From Pseudomonas oryzihabitans NBRC 102199 (lineage in GTDB: Bacteria > Pseudomonadota > Gammaproteobacteria > Pseudomonadales > Pseudomonadaceae): a stretch of DNA of 63,614 bases. The notes under the pieces were generated by a model, which saw only the letters and a program-made list of their open reading frames with translations, did no database searches and was not told the origin of the DNA. Below are positions 1-8,417 of the stretch, in pieces (positions within the stretch are counted from its first letter, which is position 1; every line of letters begins with the position of its first letter). The stretch covers positions 1-63,614 of the forward strand of contig NZ_BBIT01000018.1 in assembly GCF_000730625.1 (NCBI RefSeq). The letters run 5' to 3'. The translations under genes were made by a program, and so were the position numbers.

Positions 1-84
1 AGGGGGAGAGGGGGTCGCTCGAGTGCCTTGACGTACCTCGGGCTGTTGGGCTTCGACGATGGAGTCGTCCCGACCCCACCTGCC
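1..84. repeat. Partial intergenic repeat at the left edge
   Basis: A G-rich stretch at the very start is followed at about 48-80 by a TTGGGCTTCGACGATG-type segment. The same family recurs, in inverted form, at 58682-58721 and 58889-58930. It is non-coding, cut by the window edge, and lies downstream of the DUF2236 gene. Confidence 0.5.
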
Positions 85-957
85 TCAGCCCTCGATCCCC
101 ATCCGCCGTCTGGCGCGATGGGAAGAACCGTTGCGCACGGCCCAGCGCAGCACCGGGGCGGTGGCGCCTATGCCCGTGCGAATCAGCTGCCGTTGCAGCG
201 GACCCTGGTGGAAACCCAGCTCCGCGCTGGCCCAATCGGGCAGCAGGTCGATGCCGGCCTGCATCATCAGGGCGCCGAAGGGCTTGGCCAGGGCGCTGGG
301 CGCGGGCGCCTGCAGCAATACCCGGCAGACCTCGCGGCTGCGTTCGTCGCACACCAGCTGCGGGCGGATCGCCTGGTAGTAGGCGGCTATCTCCGCTCGG
401 GAGCGGGGCACGTCGGTCGCGCCCAAGCGTTCGGCGACCAGGGCGATTTCGGCGTAGTAGCGATCCTGTTCGGCCCCCGGCAGCCGGGGATCGAAATAGC
501 GCAGATAGGCCGCCAGGAAGTGACTGACCTCGGCCACATGGACCCAGGTCAGCAGCGCCGGGTCTTCGGCGCTGTAGGGGCGGCCGTCGGCGGCCTGGCC
601 CCGGATATGCCGGTGGATGGCCTTGACCCGGGCGATCAGTCGCTCGGCATCGCCGCGGCTGCCAAAGGTGGTGGCGGCGATGAACTGACCGGTACGCCGC
701 AGGCGGCCGAGCATGTCTTCGCGAAATTTCGAATGGTCCCAGACCCCGGCCAGGGCCAGCGGGTGCAGGGTCTGCATGAGCAGGGCGGCGATGCCACCGA
801 TCAGCATGCAGGTGAAGTCGCTGTGCACCCGCCAGGGCAGGCTGCCAGGCCCGAACAACCCAGGGTCGCCCGGTGGTTGCTCGTAGTCGACCTCGCCCAG
901 GGCCAGTCCGGTAAGGCTCATCACCTGCTGTTCGATACGGCTGCGGATCCGCTCCAT
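85..957 (-). CDS. DUF2236 / MpaB-family oxygenase-like protein
   Basis: This 290-aa protein matches the DUF2236 family, whose characterised relatives are haem-type latex-clearing/MpaB oxygenases. The N-terminal third carries the family hallmark HSDFTCMLIGGIAALLMQ at about residues 65-82, followed by LHPLALAGVWDHSKF. The C-terminus is basic (RARRRMGIEG). No signal peptide is apparent, so it is probably cytosolic or peripheral. It starts 3 nt after the stop of the upstream Nudix gene, so the two are very likely co-transcribed. The substrate is unknown. The family assignment is fairly sure, but an enzymatic role is inferred from relatives only. Confidence 0.8.
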   Translation of the reverse strand: MERIRSRIEQQVMSLTGLALGEVDYEQPPGDPGLFGPGSLPWRVHSDFTCMLIGGIAALLMQTLHPLALAGVWDHSKFREDMLGRLRRTGQFIAATTFGSRGDAERLIARVKAIHRHIRGQAADGRPYSAEDPALLTWVHVAEVSHFLAAYLRYFDPRLPGAEQDRYYAEIALVAERLGATDVPRSRAEIAAYYQAIRPQLVCDERSREVCRVLLQAPAPSALAKPFGALMMQAGIDLLPDWASAELGFHQGPLQRQLIRTGIGATAPVLRWAVRNGSSHRARRRMGIEG

Positions 958-960
958 GGA

Positions 961-1548
961 CTAGCGCGGCAGCAGGTAGAGCGCCGCGTACTGCAGCAGC
1001 ATGATGGTCTTGCCATCCAGCAGCCTGCCGTCGCGGGCCATGGCCAGGGCCTCGTCGAAGGGCAGTTCCAGCAGCTCGATGTCCTCGCCTTCCTCGTGCA
1101 GTCCACCGCCGTCGGCGATGCGTTGGTCGGCGCGGTATTCACCGGCGAAGAAGTGCAACAACTCGGTCACCGAGCCGGGACTCATGAAAGCGTCGAACAG
1201 GTGCTGGACGTTGTCCAGGCGATAGCCGGTCTCTTCCTCGACCTCGGCCTTGATGCGCGCTTCGGGGGCGGCCGCGTCGAGCAGGCCAGCGGGGGTCTCC
1301 ACCAGCAGGCCGTCGTCCAGACCGTTGCCCAGGGTCGGCAGGCGGAACTGGCGGATCAGCAGCACGGTGCGCCGCTCGCGGTCGTACAGCAGGATGGTGG
1401 CGCCGTTGCCGCGGTCGTAGGTCTCGCGGGTCTGGCGTTGCCAGCTGCCGTCGCGGCGCAGGTAGTCGAAGGTGGTCTTCTTCAGCAGGCCCCAGTCCTG
1501 GGAAAGGGTCTCGACCTGCTGGATGCGAATGCGGGAGGTGTCGGGCAT
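961..1548 (-). CDS. nudK: NudK-type Nudix hydrolase (GDP-mannose / ADP-ribose pyrophosphatase family)
   Basis: This is a Nudix hydrolase of the NudK/YffH group, which cleaves nucleoside-diphosphate sugars such as GDP-mannose with Mg2+. The Nudix box runs from GLLDAAAPEARIK to EVEEETGYRL and keeps the metal-binding glutamates. The usual Arg of REUxEE is Ala here. The core YDRGNGATILLYD...VLLIRQFR is typical of NudK. I chose the ATG at 1548 (195 aa, close to the family length of about 191). An in-frame upstream ATG at 1611 would add 21 residues with no better Shine-Dalgarno sequence. It forms an operon with the DUF2236 gene. The exact substrate is uncertain. Confidence 0.85.
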   Translation of the reverse strand: MPDTSRIRIQQVETLSQDWGLLKKTTFDYLRRDGSWQRQTRETYDRGNGATILLYDRERRTVLLIRQFRLPTLGNGLDDGLLVETPAGLLDAAAPEARIKAEVEEETGYRLDNVQHLFDAFMSPGSVTELLHFFAGEYRADQRIADGGGLHEEGEDIELLELPFDEALAMARDGRLLDGKTIMLLQYAALYLLPR

Positions 1549-1663
1549 GGGGGCTCGTCTGGACAGGAGGCGTCGGGCCACGGTAGCAGAAGCGCTGCCT
1601 TTCTGAGGCATGCCCCGTGACCCCGGGTTCCACCCTGTCGTGAGGACGGCAGACCGCCGACGT

Positions 1664-2311
1664 CTAGAACCAGCGGTCGTTCTTCTTGCGACCCCGCGTC
1701 ATGGACGGCAGGATCAGGCCGGCCAGCAGGCCGGCGCCGGCGATGCTGCCGCCGTAGACCATGTACTGCATCAGCGCCTGCTTGTTCTCGTTGCCGAGCT
1801 TGGCCTGGGTGCTGCGCAGTTCGGACTGGGCCTGGGTGAGCTGGGCGTCGAGGTCCTTGCGGCGGCTCTCCAGTTCGTCGATCTGCTTCTTGCGCGAATC
1901 CAGGGTCTCCTGCATGCCCTGGACGCGATTCTTCCAGCTGTCGTCGATGGTCTTGAGCTGGCCGCTCAATTCGGCCACCTGCTGTTCCAGCTGCGGCAGG
2001 CGCTCGGCCTGGCCGGGCTTGGCCTGCAGATCGGCATTGGGAATCCAGACGGTGCTGCCGCCTTCACCGCGCACCTGGCTGTAGTCGCCCTGTGTGCTGA
2101 TCAGCTCGACCTTCTGCCCGGACTTGAGGGTGCCGACGATGCGATAGCCATCGGTGGGACCACTGCGGACATAGGTGGTCAGGCTGTCGCTGACCCAGCG
2201 GGCAGTGCCTTCCTGGGCCACGGCGGTGCCGGCCAGGGAAGCGAGGGAGGCAGCCAGGCAGAGGCCGAGATGCGGTAGGCGGGAGAGCAGGCGAGTTGGG
2301 GACATGGGCAT
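1664..2311 (-). CDS. TIGR04211-family SH3 domain membrane protein (YgiM-like)
   Basis: The protein is exported and membrane-anchored. A signal peptide ends around LAGTAVAQ. A bacterial SH3 domain follows (VSDSLTTYVRSGPTDGYRIVGTLKSG, then VELISTQGDYSQV). A roughly 90-residue coiled coil rich in Glu, Gln and Lys comes next, then one C-terminal transmembrane helix (YGGSIAGAGLLAGLILPS) and a short basic tail (RGRKKNDRWF). This order is the YgiM/TIGR04211 architecture. Start codons at 2329, 2311 and 2305 are all possible and none has a strong Shine-Dalgarno. It probably acts in the cell envelope; the molecular role is not known. Confidence 0.85.
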   Translation of the reverse strand: MPMSPTRLLSRLPHLGLCLAASLASLAGTAVAQEGTARWVSDSLTTYVRSGPTDGYRIVGTLKSGQKVELISTQGDYSQVRGEGGSTVWIPNADLQAKPGQAERLPQLEQQVAELSGQLKTIDDSWKNRVQGMQETLDSRKKQIDELESRRKDLDAQLTQAQSELRSTQAKLGNENKQALMQYMVYGGSIAGAGLLAGLILPSMTRGRKKNDRWF

Positions 2312-2546
2312 GATCGGGTCTGTATGCATGAGCTGAAAAGATGAAGGCCGTGATGAGCAAGCCGGATTATTGTGGGGCAGTACCCTAGCAAGCCGCCGCG
2401 ATCTATCCGCCAACCCGTAGCGCCCTCTGTTCGAGACGGTGAAGCAGTTCAAGCTTTGGCGGCGGAAAGCGACGGCCAGTGTCATCTTGCCGCCATGGGG
2501 TAGGCGGTAAAAGCGGCAAAGCCGTTCAGGATCTTGCAGCGGCGGT

Positions 2547-2759
2547 TCAGAGCCGATGGAGCAGATCCAGACTCAGGGCCGCGAGCGCGCCCAGGCCGGC
2601 GCAGCCAAAGGCCAGCGCCTTGCCCCACCAGCGTTTCCAGGCGATCGCGCCGGCCACCATGCCCACCCCGCAGAGCAACAGGCCGGACTTGAGATAGAAG
2701 TCGGACCAGGCGAGCAGCTGATCGATGAAGTCGAAGAGGTCTTGGAATTCCTGCGGCAT
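2547..2759 (-). CDS. Small membrane protein, 70 aa
   Basis: This short protein has an acidic N-terminus (MPQEFQDLFDFIDQLL) and two hydrophobic helices, at about residues 24-40 and 48-63. The ATG is preceded by a strong AGGAGG Shine-Dalgarno 4 nt upstream, which is the main support that it is real. No family is recognised with confidence. It lies 22 nt beyond the stop of the CDP-diacylglycerol diphosphatase gene on the same strand and may share its transcript. Confidence 0.65.
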   Translation of the reverse strand: MPQEFQDLFDFIDQLLAWSDFYLKSGLLLCGVGMVAGAIAWKRWWGKALAFGCAGLGALAALSLDLLHRL

Positions 2760-2781
2760 GGGGCCTCCTGGCGCGCTGGCG

Positions 2782-3618
2782 CTATTGAGTCGCCGGGGCC
2801 GCGGTCGTTCCCTGGCAGTCCGCCGCCAGCAATCGTTCCGCCGAACCCTGGTCGCCCGGCTGGCTGCCCGCGCGGCCGGCCAGCAGCAGGAACTGGCGGC
2901 TGGCGTCCCGGCTCGGCAAGGCCACCACCGCCAGTGACAGCCGTAGATCCGGCAGCGGATAGGGCGGCCGGTTGGCCAGGGCGTGGAAGAAATCCGCGGC
3001 CAGCAACTGGGTTTCGCTTAGCCGCCGCGCCTGATAAAGACTGCCCGCCAGCGCCTTTGGCAGCGCGCGCCAGTGTTCGTCCAGAGCGGGCGCCAGCGGC
3101 AGGAGCTGCGCGCGTACTTCGGGCCGCAGACAGGCCAGGTGCACATGCAGCTGATCCTGGCTACGCCCGCTGGGGGCATTGAGGGCCAGGGCGATCCGCT
3201 CGTCCGCCACCGGCGCCCGGCCCCAGGCGCTCAGGTACCAGCGCTGGCGCCAGGCCAGACCGAACCAGTTGGGTTGGCCGGGCTGCCACAGCGCCGGACT
3301 TTCCAGCCCGCGCAGAGGCCGCAGCGGGACCAGAATGAAATGCTGTCGCTCACCCGGCGCGCGCAGCATGGCGAAGCCGGGATCCGCCACCACCTGGCGA
3401 CAGGGCGCCGCCAGACCGGTGAGCCGGGCATTGGGCACGCAGAGCCCGGTCGTGACCTGGCGCAGCAGGTCGCGGCTGGCACAGCCCGTCAGCGCCATGC
3501 CCAGCATCAGCAGCGGCAACAGGCGCCACCACGACGAGCGGACGCGGCTCGGCAGCGAACAACTGCGCGCGCGGCGCTTCCAATGGCTATCAGGGCAACG
3601 CACTGGGAGATCAGTCAT
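2782..3618 (-). CDS. cdh: CDP-diacylglycerol diphosphatase (Cdh family), predicted lipoprotein
   Basis: The Cdh family hydrolyses CDP-diacylglycerol to phosphatidate and CMP at the membrane. A hydrophobic N-terminal segment ends in a lipobox (MLGMALTGC), suggesting a lipoprotein or membrane anchor. The HIT-like catalytic motif is visible as LHVHLACLRPEV, and the family signature TGLCVPNARLTGLAAPC...VVADPG is present before it. Length (278 aa) is slightly above E. coli Cdh (251 aa). The start is uncertain: an ATG at 3618, a TTG at 3624 and a GTG further in are all in frame. The ATG at 3618 overlaps the ATG of the divergent DksA-like gene. Confidence 0.8.
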   Translation of the reverse strand: MTDLPVRCPDSHWKRRARSCSLPSRVRSSWWRLLPLLMLGMALTGCASRDLLRQVTTGLCVPNARLTGLAAPCRQVVADPGFAMLRAPGERQHFILVPLRPLRGLESPALWQPGQPNWFGLAWRQRWYLSAWGRAPVADERIALALNAPSGRSQDQLHVHLACLRPEVRAQLLPLAPALDEHWRALPKALAGSLYQARRLSETQLLAADFFHALANRPPYPLPDLRLSLAVVALPSRDASRQFLLLAGRAGSQPGDQGSAERLLAADCQGTTAAPATQ

Positions 3619-3883
3619 GGCCAATGGTTGGGCCGGAGACGGCGCGGTTCAGGAACAGATCGACAGCACGGTGGACGATGCGGTGCAGCGCGCCCGCAGC
3701 CGTCTGCATCGGGGCGCGAGCCTCACCCATTGCGAGGAATGCGGCGACGCCATCCCCGAAGCACGCCGCCAAGTGGTACCGGGCGTGCGCCTGTGCATCC
3801 GCTGCCAATCCGAGCAGGACGCCGAAGACCAACGCGCCGGCGGCTACAACCGGCGGGCGAGCAAGGACAGTCAGTTGCGCTAG
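3617..3883 (+). CDS. DksA/TraR-family C4 zinc-finger protein (YbiI-like)
   Basis: This 88-aa protein is the same length as E. coli YbiI. An N-terminal helical stretch (DGAVQEQIDSTVDDAVQRARSR) leads to a four-cysteine zinc finger, THCEECGDAIPEAR...CIRCQSEQD. Short DksA/TraR proteins of this type can bind the RNA polymerase secondary channel, but many are uncharacterised. A GGGAG Shine-Dalgarno lies at the right distance before the ATG at 3617. Its start overlaps, head to head, the start of the Cdh gene. Confidence 0.85.
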   Translation: MANGWAGDGAVQEQIDSTVDDAVQRARSRLHRGASLTHCEECGDAIPEARRQVVPGVRLCIRCQSEQDAEDQRAGGYNRRASKDSQLR

Positions 3884-3963
3884 GGCCGAAGCAGTCTTCC
3901 GGTGCGTGAACGCCGGGCCGATTTCCAGCCACTGGCGCAGCCCCAGCTCGACGTCGCCCGGCA

Positions 3964-4668
3964 TCAGGGCGCTGCCGGGATCTGCAGGCCGCGTTGCACC
4001 GCCGGGCGGGCGAGGAAGGCGTCGAGGGCGCGACGCACTTCGGGGAAGTCCTGAAAGCCGACCAGGTCGGCCACCTGGTATACCTCCAGCAGGGCGCGGA
4101 TCCAGGGGAAGGTGGCGATGTCGACGAGGCTGTAGTCCGCGCCCAGGATCCAGGCGCGGCCCTTGAGCTGGCCATCCAGCACGCCGAGCAGGCGCCGGGC
4201 TTCGGCTGCATAACGCTCGCGGGGACGGGGGTCCTCGATGTCCTTGCCGGCGAATTTGGTGAAGAAGCCGAGCTGGCCGAACATGGGACCGATGCCGCCC
4301 ATCTGGAACATCAGCCACTGGATGGCCTGGTAGCGCCGTGCCGGATCCTCCGGCAGCAGGCGCCCGGTCTTTTCCGCGAGATAGAGCAGGATGGCGCCGG
4401 ATTCGAACAGCCCCAGGGGTTCGCCGCCAGGGCCGTCGGGGTCGAGGAGGGCGGGGATCTTGTTGTTGGGGCTCAGGGAGAGGAATTCCGCGGTGTGCTG
4501 GTCGTCCTTACCGAAATCGATGCGATGCACCTCGTAGGGCAGGCCGAGTTCTTCCAGCAGGATGGCGACCTTGACGCCGTTGGGCGTGGGCAGCGAATAG
4601 AGTTGCAGGCGCTCGGGATGCCGGGCCGGCCAGCGGTGGGTGATGGGAAAGCGCGACAGATCGGCCAT
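3964..4668 (-). CDS. Glutathione S-transferase family protein (YghU/YfcG-like)
   Basis: The 234-aa protein has a thioredoxin-like N-domain (LQLYSLPTPNGVKVAILLEELGLPYE) with the conserved cis-Pro loop SPNNKIPALLDPDG and the glutathione-contact ESGAILLYLAEK. An all-helical C-domain ends in DIATFPWIRALL. The TPNG motif places it with the YghU/YfcG disulfide-bond oxidoreductases, which reduce disulfides with glutathione or glutathionyl-spermidine. The ATG at 4668 is supported by an AGGAGT Shine-Dalgarno; the longer upstream frame is not needed. Confidence 0.88.
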   Translation of the reverse strand: MADLSRFPITHRWPARHPERLQLYSLPTPNGVKVAILLEELGLPYEVHRIDFGKDDQHTAEFLSLSPNNKIPALLDPDGPGGEPLGLFESGAILLYLAEKTGRLLPEDPARRYQAIQWLMFQMGGIGPMFGQLGFFTKFAGKDIEDPRPRERYAAEARRLLGVLDGQLKGRAWILGADYSLVDIATFPWIRALLEVYQVADLVGFQDFPEVRRALDAFLARPAVQRGLQIPAAP

Positions 4669-4809
4669 GGTGGACTCCTGGCAAGGGGGCGGTTCTGGTG
4701 AGACCGGCCGGCGCGGCCCGGGTTGCCGGGCCTCGAGCGAAGCGGAACTTAGCGCGATGCCCACCTCTCCATCTGAGGAGTGCCTTCAGCCCCGCACCGA
4801 GGATTTCCC

Positions 4810-5559
4810 ATGCTTCCCCACAGCCAGCAGGGCAGCGGTTCGCCCACCTTCGTGCTCATGCACTTTCTCGGTGGCTCGCACCGCACCTGGTTTCCCACCG
4901 CCCCCTACCTGGATGGCGAACACCGCTGCGTGGCGCTCAATACGCCGGGCTTCGGCGACGCCGCCGAAGTCGAGGGCTACAGCGTGGCCGAGATGGCCGA
5001 TCAGGTGGATGCCAGCATCCGCGCCCTGGGTCTTACGCGTTGCATCCTGGTCGGCCATTCGATGACCGGCAAGGTGGCCGTGGTGCTGGCGGCGCGGCGA
5101 CCGGACTATCTGGTCGGGCTGATCCTGGTAGCGCCTTCGCCGCCCGGACCGCAGCCCATGAGCGAGGCGGATCGCGATGCCCAGCGCGCCTATGGCAAGA
5201 GCCGGGCGGAAGCCGAGGCCTTCGTCGACGAATCCAGCGCCCACCGCCTGCCCGATGCCATCCGCGAGGTGGTGATCGCCGATGCCCAGCGGCTGAATCT
5301 GCAGGCCTGGCGCGCCTGGGTCGATCACGGCAGTCGCGAGGACTGGAGCGAGCGGATCGACACCCTGGACTATCCGGTGCTGCTGGTCTGCGGCGCAGAC
5401 GACCAGCAGGTGCCGGGGCCGGACGAGCAGCGCCGCACCACCCTGGCGGCCTTTCCCAACAGCCGCCTGGAGGTCATTCCCGGCGCCGGCCACCTGATGC
5501 CGCTGCAGACGCCCCAGGCCCTGGCGCGACTGATGCTCGACTTCGCCCGGGAGCTCTGA
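4810..5559 (+). CDS. Alpha/beta hydrolase
   Basis: This is an alpha/beta-hydrolase fold protein of 249 aa. The oxyanion-hole strand (FVLMHFLGGSHRTW), the nucleophile elbow GHSMTG, the acid region CGADDQQVPG and the catalytic His in GAGHLMPLQ are all visible. The substrate is unknown; the sequence resembles small esterases or C-C hydrolases. A GAGGA Shine-Dalgarno precedes the ATG at 4810. The next gene starts 3 nt after its stop, so the two form a transcription unit. Confidence 0.88.
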   Translation: MLPHSQQGSGSPTFVLMHFLGGSHRTWFPTAPYLDGEHRCVALNTPGFGDAAEVEGYSVAEMADQVDASIRALGLTRCILVGHSMTGKVAVVLAARRPDYLVGLILVAPSPPGPQPMSEADRDAQRAYGKSRAEAEAFVDESSAHRLPDAIREVVIADAQRLNLQAWRAWVDHGSREDWSERIDTLDYPVLLVCGADDQQVPGPDEQRRTTLAAFPNSRLEVIPGAGHLMPLQTPQALARLMLDFAREL

Positions 5560-5562
5560 CCG

Positions 5563-6609
5563 GTGGATTCGCTGACCCAGGCCGTGCTCGGCGCCACCGT
5601 CCAGACCGCGCTCCTGGGTCGCTGGCAGGGGCGGCGCGCCATCCTCTATGGCGCCGCCCTGGCCACCCTGCCGGATCTCGATGTGGTCATCGACTACGGC
5701 GATGCGGTCAAGGAGATGACCTATCACCGCGGCTTCAGCCATTCGCTGTTCGTGCTGACCGGACTGGCGCTGTTGCTGACGGGGATCTGCGGTCGCTGGC
5801 GCGATCCCGGCTACAGCCAGGGACGCCTGTTCCTGACGCTCTGGCTGGTGCTGGTCACCCATCCCTTGCTGGATGCCTTCACCACCTATGGCACCCAGTT
5901 GTTCTGGCCGCTGCCGACGACCCCGGTGGCCTGGTCCAGCGTCTTCATCATCGATCCGCTCTATACCTTGCCGCTGCTGGTGGCGGTGCTGGCCGGGCTG
6001 CTGGTCGGCCCGCGCGGACGCTCGCCGCGGCTGGCCGTGGCGGCGCTGGCGTTGTCCACCGTCTATCTGGGCTGGACCCTGGTGGCCAAGTACGCCGCCG
6101 AGCGCCAGGTGCGCCAGGTACTGGCGGCCCAGGGACAGGCGGATGCCCGCCTGTTCAGCGCGCCGCTGCCGTTCACCAGCCTGCTCTGGCGGGTCATGGT
6201 GGATGACGGACCCGAGCGCTACCGGGAGACCTGGGTGGGACTGTTCGACGATCGCCCACCCGCCTTGATCCCGCTGCCTCGGGGTGGCGAACTGGCGCCG
6301 ATCCTCGCCGATTCGTCGGCCGAGCAGCGGCTGCGCTGGTTCACCGATGACTGGCTGCGCTACGACCGTCTGGGCAACGACCTGGTGGTGACCGATCTGC
6401 GCCTGGGCGCCACCGGCTACCACACCTTTCGTTTCGTCCTGGCTCAGCGGGAGGCGAGCGGTTGGCGACTGGTCGCCGAGCCGTCGTTGTGGCCGCGCGA
6501 GCGAGGGGGCCGCGAGCAACTGGCGGTGGTCTGGCGCAGACTCTGGCATCCGGAGCTGCCATCGCCAGTGGCGGACTGGGCCGCGCGACTGTCGCGCCTG
6601 CCGGACTGA
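5563..6609 (+). CDS. DUF457/YdjM-family membrane-bound putative metal-dependent hydrolase
   Basis: The protein begins with the family signature MDSLTQAVLGA, followed by ATLPDLDVVIDY and the His-rich YHRGFSHSLFVL. A further THPLLDAFTTYG contributes putative metal ligands. Four or more hydrophobic helices lie in the first half, with a soluble C-terminal half of about 160 residues. The start is a GTG at 5563, 3 nt after the upstream stop, in a tight operon. The 3' end overlaps the antisense DUF1127 gene by about 166 nt. Function in this family is not established. Confidence 0.85.
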   Translation: MDSLTQAVLGATVQTALLGRWQGRRAILYGAALATLPDLDVVIDYGDAVKEMTYHRGFSHSLFVLTGLALLLTGICGRWRDPGYSQGRLFLTLWLVLVTHPLLDAFTTYGTQLFWPLPTTPVAWSSVFIIDPLYTLPLLVAVLAGLLVGPRGRSPRLAVAALALSTVYLGWTLVAKYAAERQVRQVLAAQGQADARLFSAPLPFTSLLWRVMVDDGPERYRETWVGLFDDRPPALIPLPRGGELAPILADSSAEQRLRWFTDDWLRYDRLGNDLVVTDLRLGATGYHTFRFVLAQREASGWRLVAEPSLWPRERGGREQLAVVWRRLWHPELPSPVADWAARLSRLPD

Positions 6610-6803
6610 CGCCAGGCCTCCAGCAGCAGTCGCCACCAGGGGCGCCGGGCCTCGCACAGGGCGGTATGGCGGTCCAGGCCGACATCGGCCAGTTCCCGAT
6701 CGGTAAGCTCCGGCAGGATACGGCGGGTGGTCAGCTGGCGCTGGAACAGCAGCCAGCAACCGCTGGCGCGCGTCTGGTCGTGAAGGCTGGGGTCTCTGGG
6801 CAT
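6444..6803 (-). CDS. DUF1127-family small protein with an unusually long C-terminus
   Basis: The DUF1127 core is clear: a Trp/Leu-rich helix (WLLFQRQLTTRRILPEL) and the hallmark LTDRELADVGLDRH. DUF1127 proteins are usually 45-75 aa basic proteins; some bind RNA and influence phosphate or stress responses. Here the frame continues to 119 aa, with the tail running antisense into the DUF457 gene. An AGGAGA Shine-Dalgarno precedes the ATG at 6803. The tail may be real or may follow from the high GC content. Confidence 0.7.
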   Translation of the reverse strand: MPRDPSLHDQTRASGCWLLFQRQLTTRRILPELTDRELADVGLDRHTALCEARRPWWRLLLEAWRQSGRRDSRAAQSATGDGSSGCQSLRQTTASCSRPPRSRGHNDGSATSRQPLASR

Positions 6804-6971
6804 GGTGTCTCTCCTGGGCTGTCTCCATGCTCCGCCGCCAGCCGCTTCAGGGGCAGATCCAGGCCGATGGGTTGTCCGCCATACAGCTGCCTTACAGCGC
6901 TCAGCTGTATGGTGCACGGCGTGGCCATCTGTATGGCGCGCGATGCCTGTCTGCGCCGCTATAGTCCGGGC

Positions 6972-8417
6972 ATGAATCGCTATCAGCTGTTGGCCGATGC
7001 CCTCGGCCGCCGTATCGAGCAGGGCCTCTACCGACCGGGCGAACGCCTGCCGTCGGTGCGCGCCCTGGCCCAGGAGCACGGGGTCAGTCTGGCCACGGTG
7101 CAGCAGGCCTATCGGCTGCTGGAAGACCGCGGCCTGGTGGAGCCCCGGCCCAAGTCCGGCTATTTCGTCCGCTTGGAGCGACGCGCCATCGAATTGCCGC
7201 GGGTGACCCGGCCGGCGCGCTGGCCGGTGGAGGTGTCCGGCTGGGAACCGGTGCGGGAGCTGATGACCTCCACCCCGGATTCGGTGCGGGTGCAACTCGG
7301 CCGCGGCCTGCCGGATACCGAGGCGCCGACCCTGGCCCCCTTGCTCGCCGGCATGGCACGCCTGGCGCGGCGGCCGGGCAATGCTGGGCTGTCCTACGAC
7401 AGCATCCAGGGCGTGGCGGCGCTGCGCGAACAGGTGGCGCGGCTGCAGCTGGACGCCGGCTGCGTGCTCACCGCCGATGACATCGTCATCACCAGTGGCG
7501 CCCACGAGGCGCTGGCCATCGCCCTGCGCGCCACTTGCCAGGAGGGCGACATCGTCGCGGTGGATTCGCCGACCTTTCACGGGGTGATGCAGACCCTCAA
7601 GGGCCAGGGGCTCAAGGCGCTGGAGATCCCTACCGATCCGCGTACCGGCATCAGCCTGCCGGCGCTGGAGCTAGCCCTGGAGCAGTGGCCGGTGCGGGCC
7701 ATCCAGCTCACCCCCAGCTGCAACAACCCCCTGGGCTACTGCATGCCCGAGGCGAACAAGCGCCAGCTGGTGGCGTTGGCGCGCAAGCATGACCTGGCGG
7801 TGATCGAGGACGATGTCTACGGCGACCTGCTCTACAGCTATCCCCGGGGCCGGGCGCTCAAGGCCTTCGACGAAGACGACCGGGTGGTGCTCTGCAGTTC
7901 CTTTTCCAAGACCCTGGCGCCGGGTCTGAGGGTCGGCTGGGTGGCGCCCGGGCGCTATGCCGAGCGCATCCTGCACCTCAAGTACATAGGCACCGGCTGC
8001 ACCGCGCCCCAGCCGCAACTGGCCATCGCCGAATTCATCGCCGCCGGTCACTACACCGTGCACGTCCGGCGCATGCGCGCCCAGTACCAGCGCAATCGCG
8101 ACCTGATGAGCGCCTGGGTGCAGCGCTACTTTCCCGCCGGTACCCGGGTCAGCCAGCCCCAGGGCAGCTTCCTGCTATGGGTCGAGTTGCCCGAGGCCTG
8201 CGACAGCCATCGACTCAATCGCGAGTTGCTCGCCCAGAGCGTGCAGATCGCCTGCGGCAGCATCTTTTCCGCCTCGGGCAAGTACCGTAACTGTCTGCGC
8301 CTGAACTATGCCCAGGCCCAGCGTCCAGGGATCGAGGAGGGCGTACGGCGCGTGGGCGAAGCCGCCTGCCGACTGCTCGACGAGGCGCTGCCGCGGTCGC
8401 TGGCGACGCTGGCTTAG
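6972..8417 (+). CDS. MocR-type GntR transcription regulator with aminotransferase-like domain
   Basis: The protein (481 aa) has an N-terminal GntR winged helix (MNRYQLLADALGRRIEQGLYRPGERLPSVRAL..GVSLATVQQAYRLLEDRG). A type I aminotransferase-like domain follows from about residue 100. The pyridoxal phosphate lysine is seen in SSFSKTLAPGLRVGW, and the substrate-binding segment is LTPSCNNPLGYCMP. MocR proteins typically regulate vitamin B6 or amino-acid/amine genes in response to bound PLP. The target is not evident: the neighbours are a DUF1127 gene (divergent) and a diguanylate cyclase (convergent, stops overlapping by 4 nt). Confidence 0.9.
   Translation: MNRYQLLADALGRRIEQGLYRPGERLPSVRALAQEHGVSLATVQQAYRLLEDRGLVEPRPKSGYFVRLERRAIELPRVTRPARWPVEVSGWEPVRELMTSTPDSVRVQLGRGLPDTEAPTLAPLLAGMARLARRPGNAGLSYDSIQGVAALREQVARLQLDAGCVLTADDIVITSGAHEALAIALRATCQEGDIVAVDSPTFHGVMQTLKGQGLKALEIPTDPRTGISLPALELALEQWPVRAIQLTPSCNNPLGYCMPEANKRQLVALARKHDLAVIEDDVYGDLLYSYPRGRALKAFDEDDRVVLCSSFSKTLAPGLRVGWVAPGRYAERILHLKYIGTGCTAPQPQLAIAEFIAAGHYTVHVRRMRAQYQRNRDLMSAWVQRYFPAGTRVSQPQGSFLLWVELPEACDSHRLNRELLAQSVQIACGSIFSASGKYRNCLRLNYAQAQRPGIEEGVRRVGEAACRLLDEALPRSLATLA

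Noticed and set aside
28-1620. Open frame of 530 codons on the + strand
   Set aside because: Antisense to the DUF2236 and Nudix genes; no recognisable protein features.
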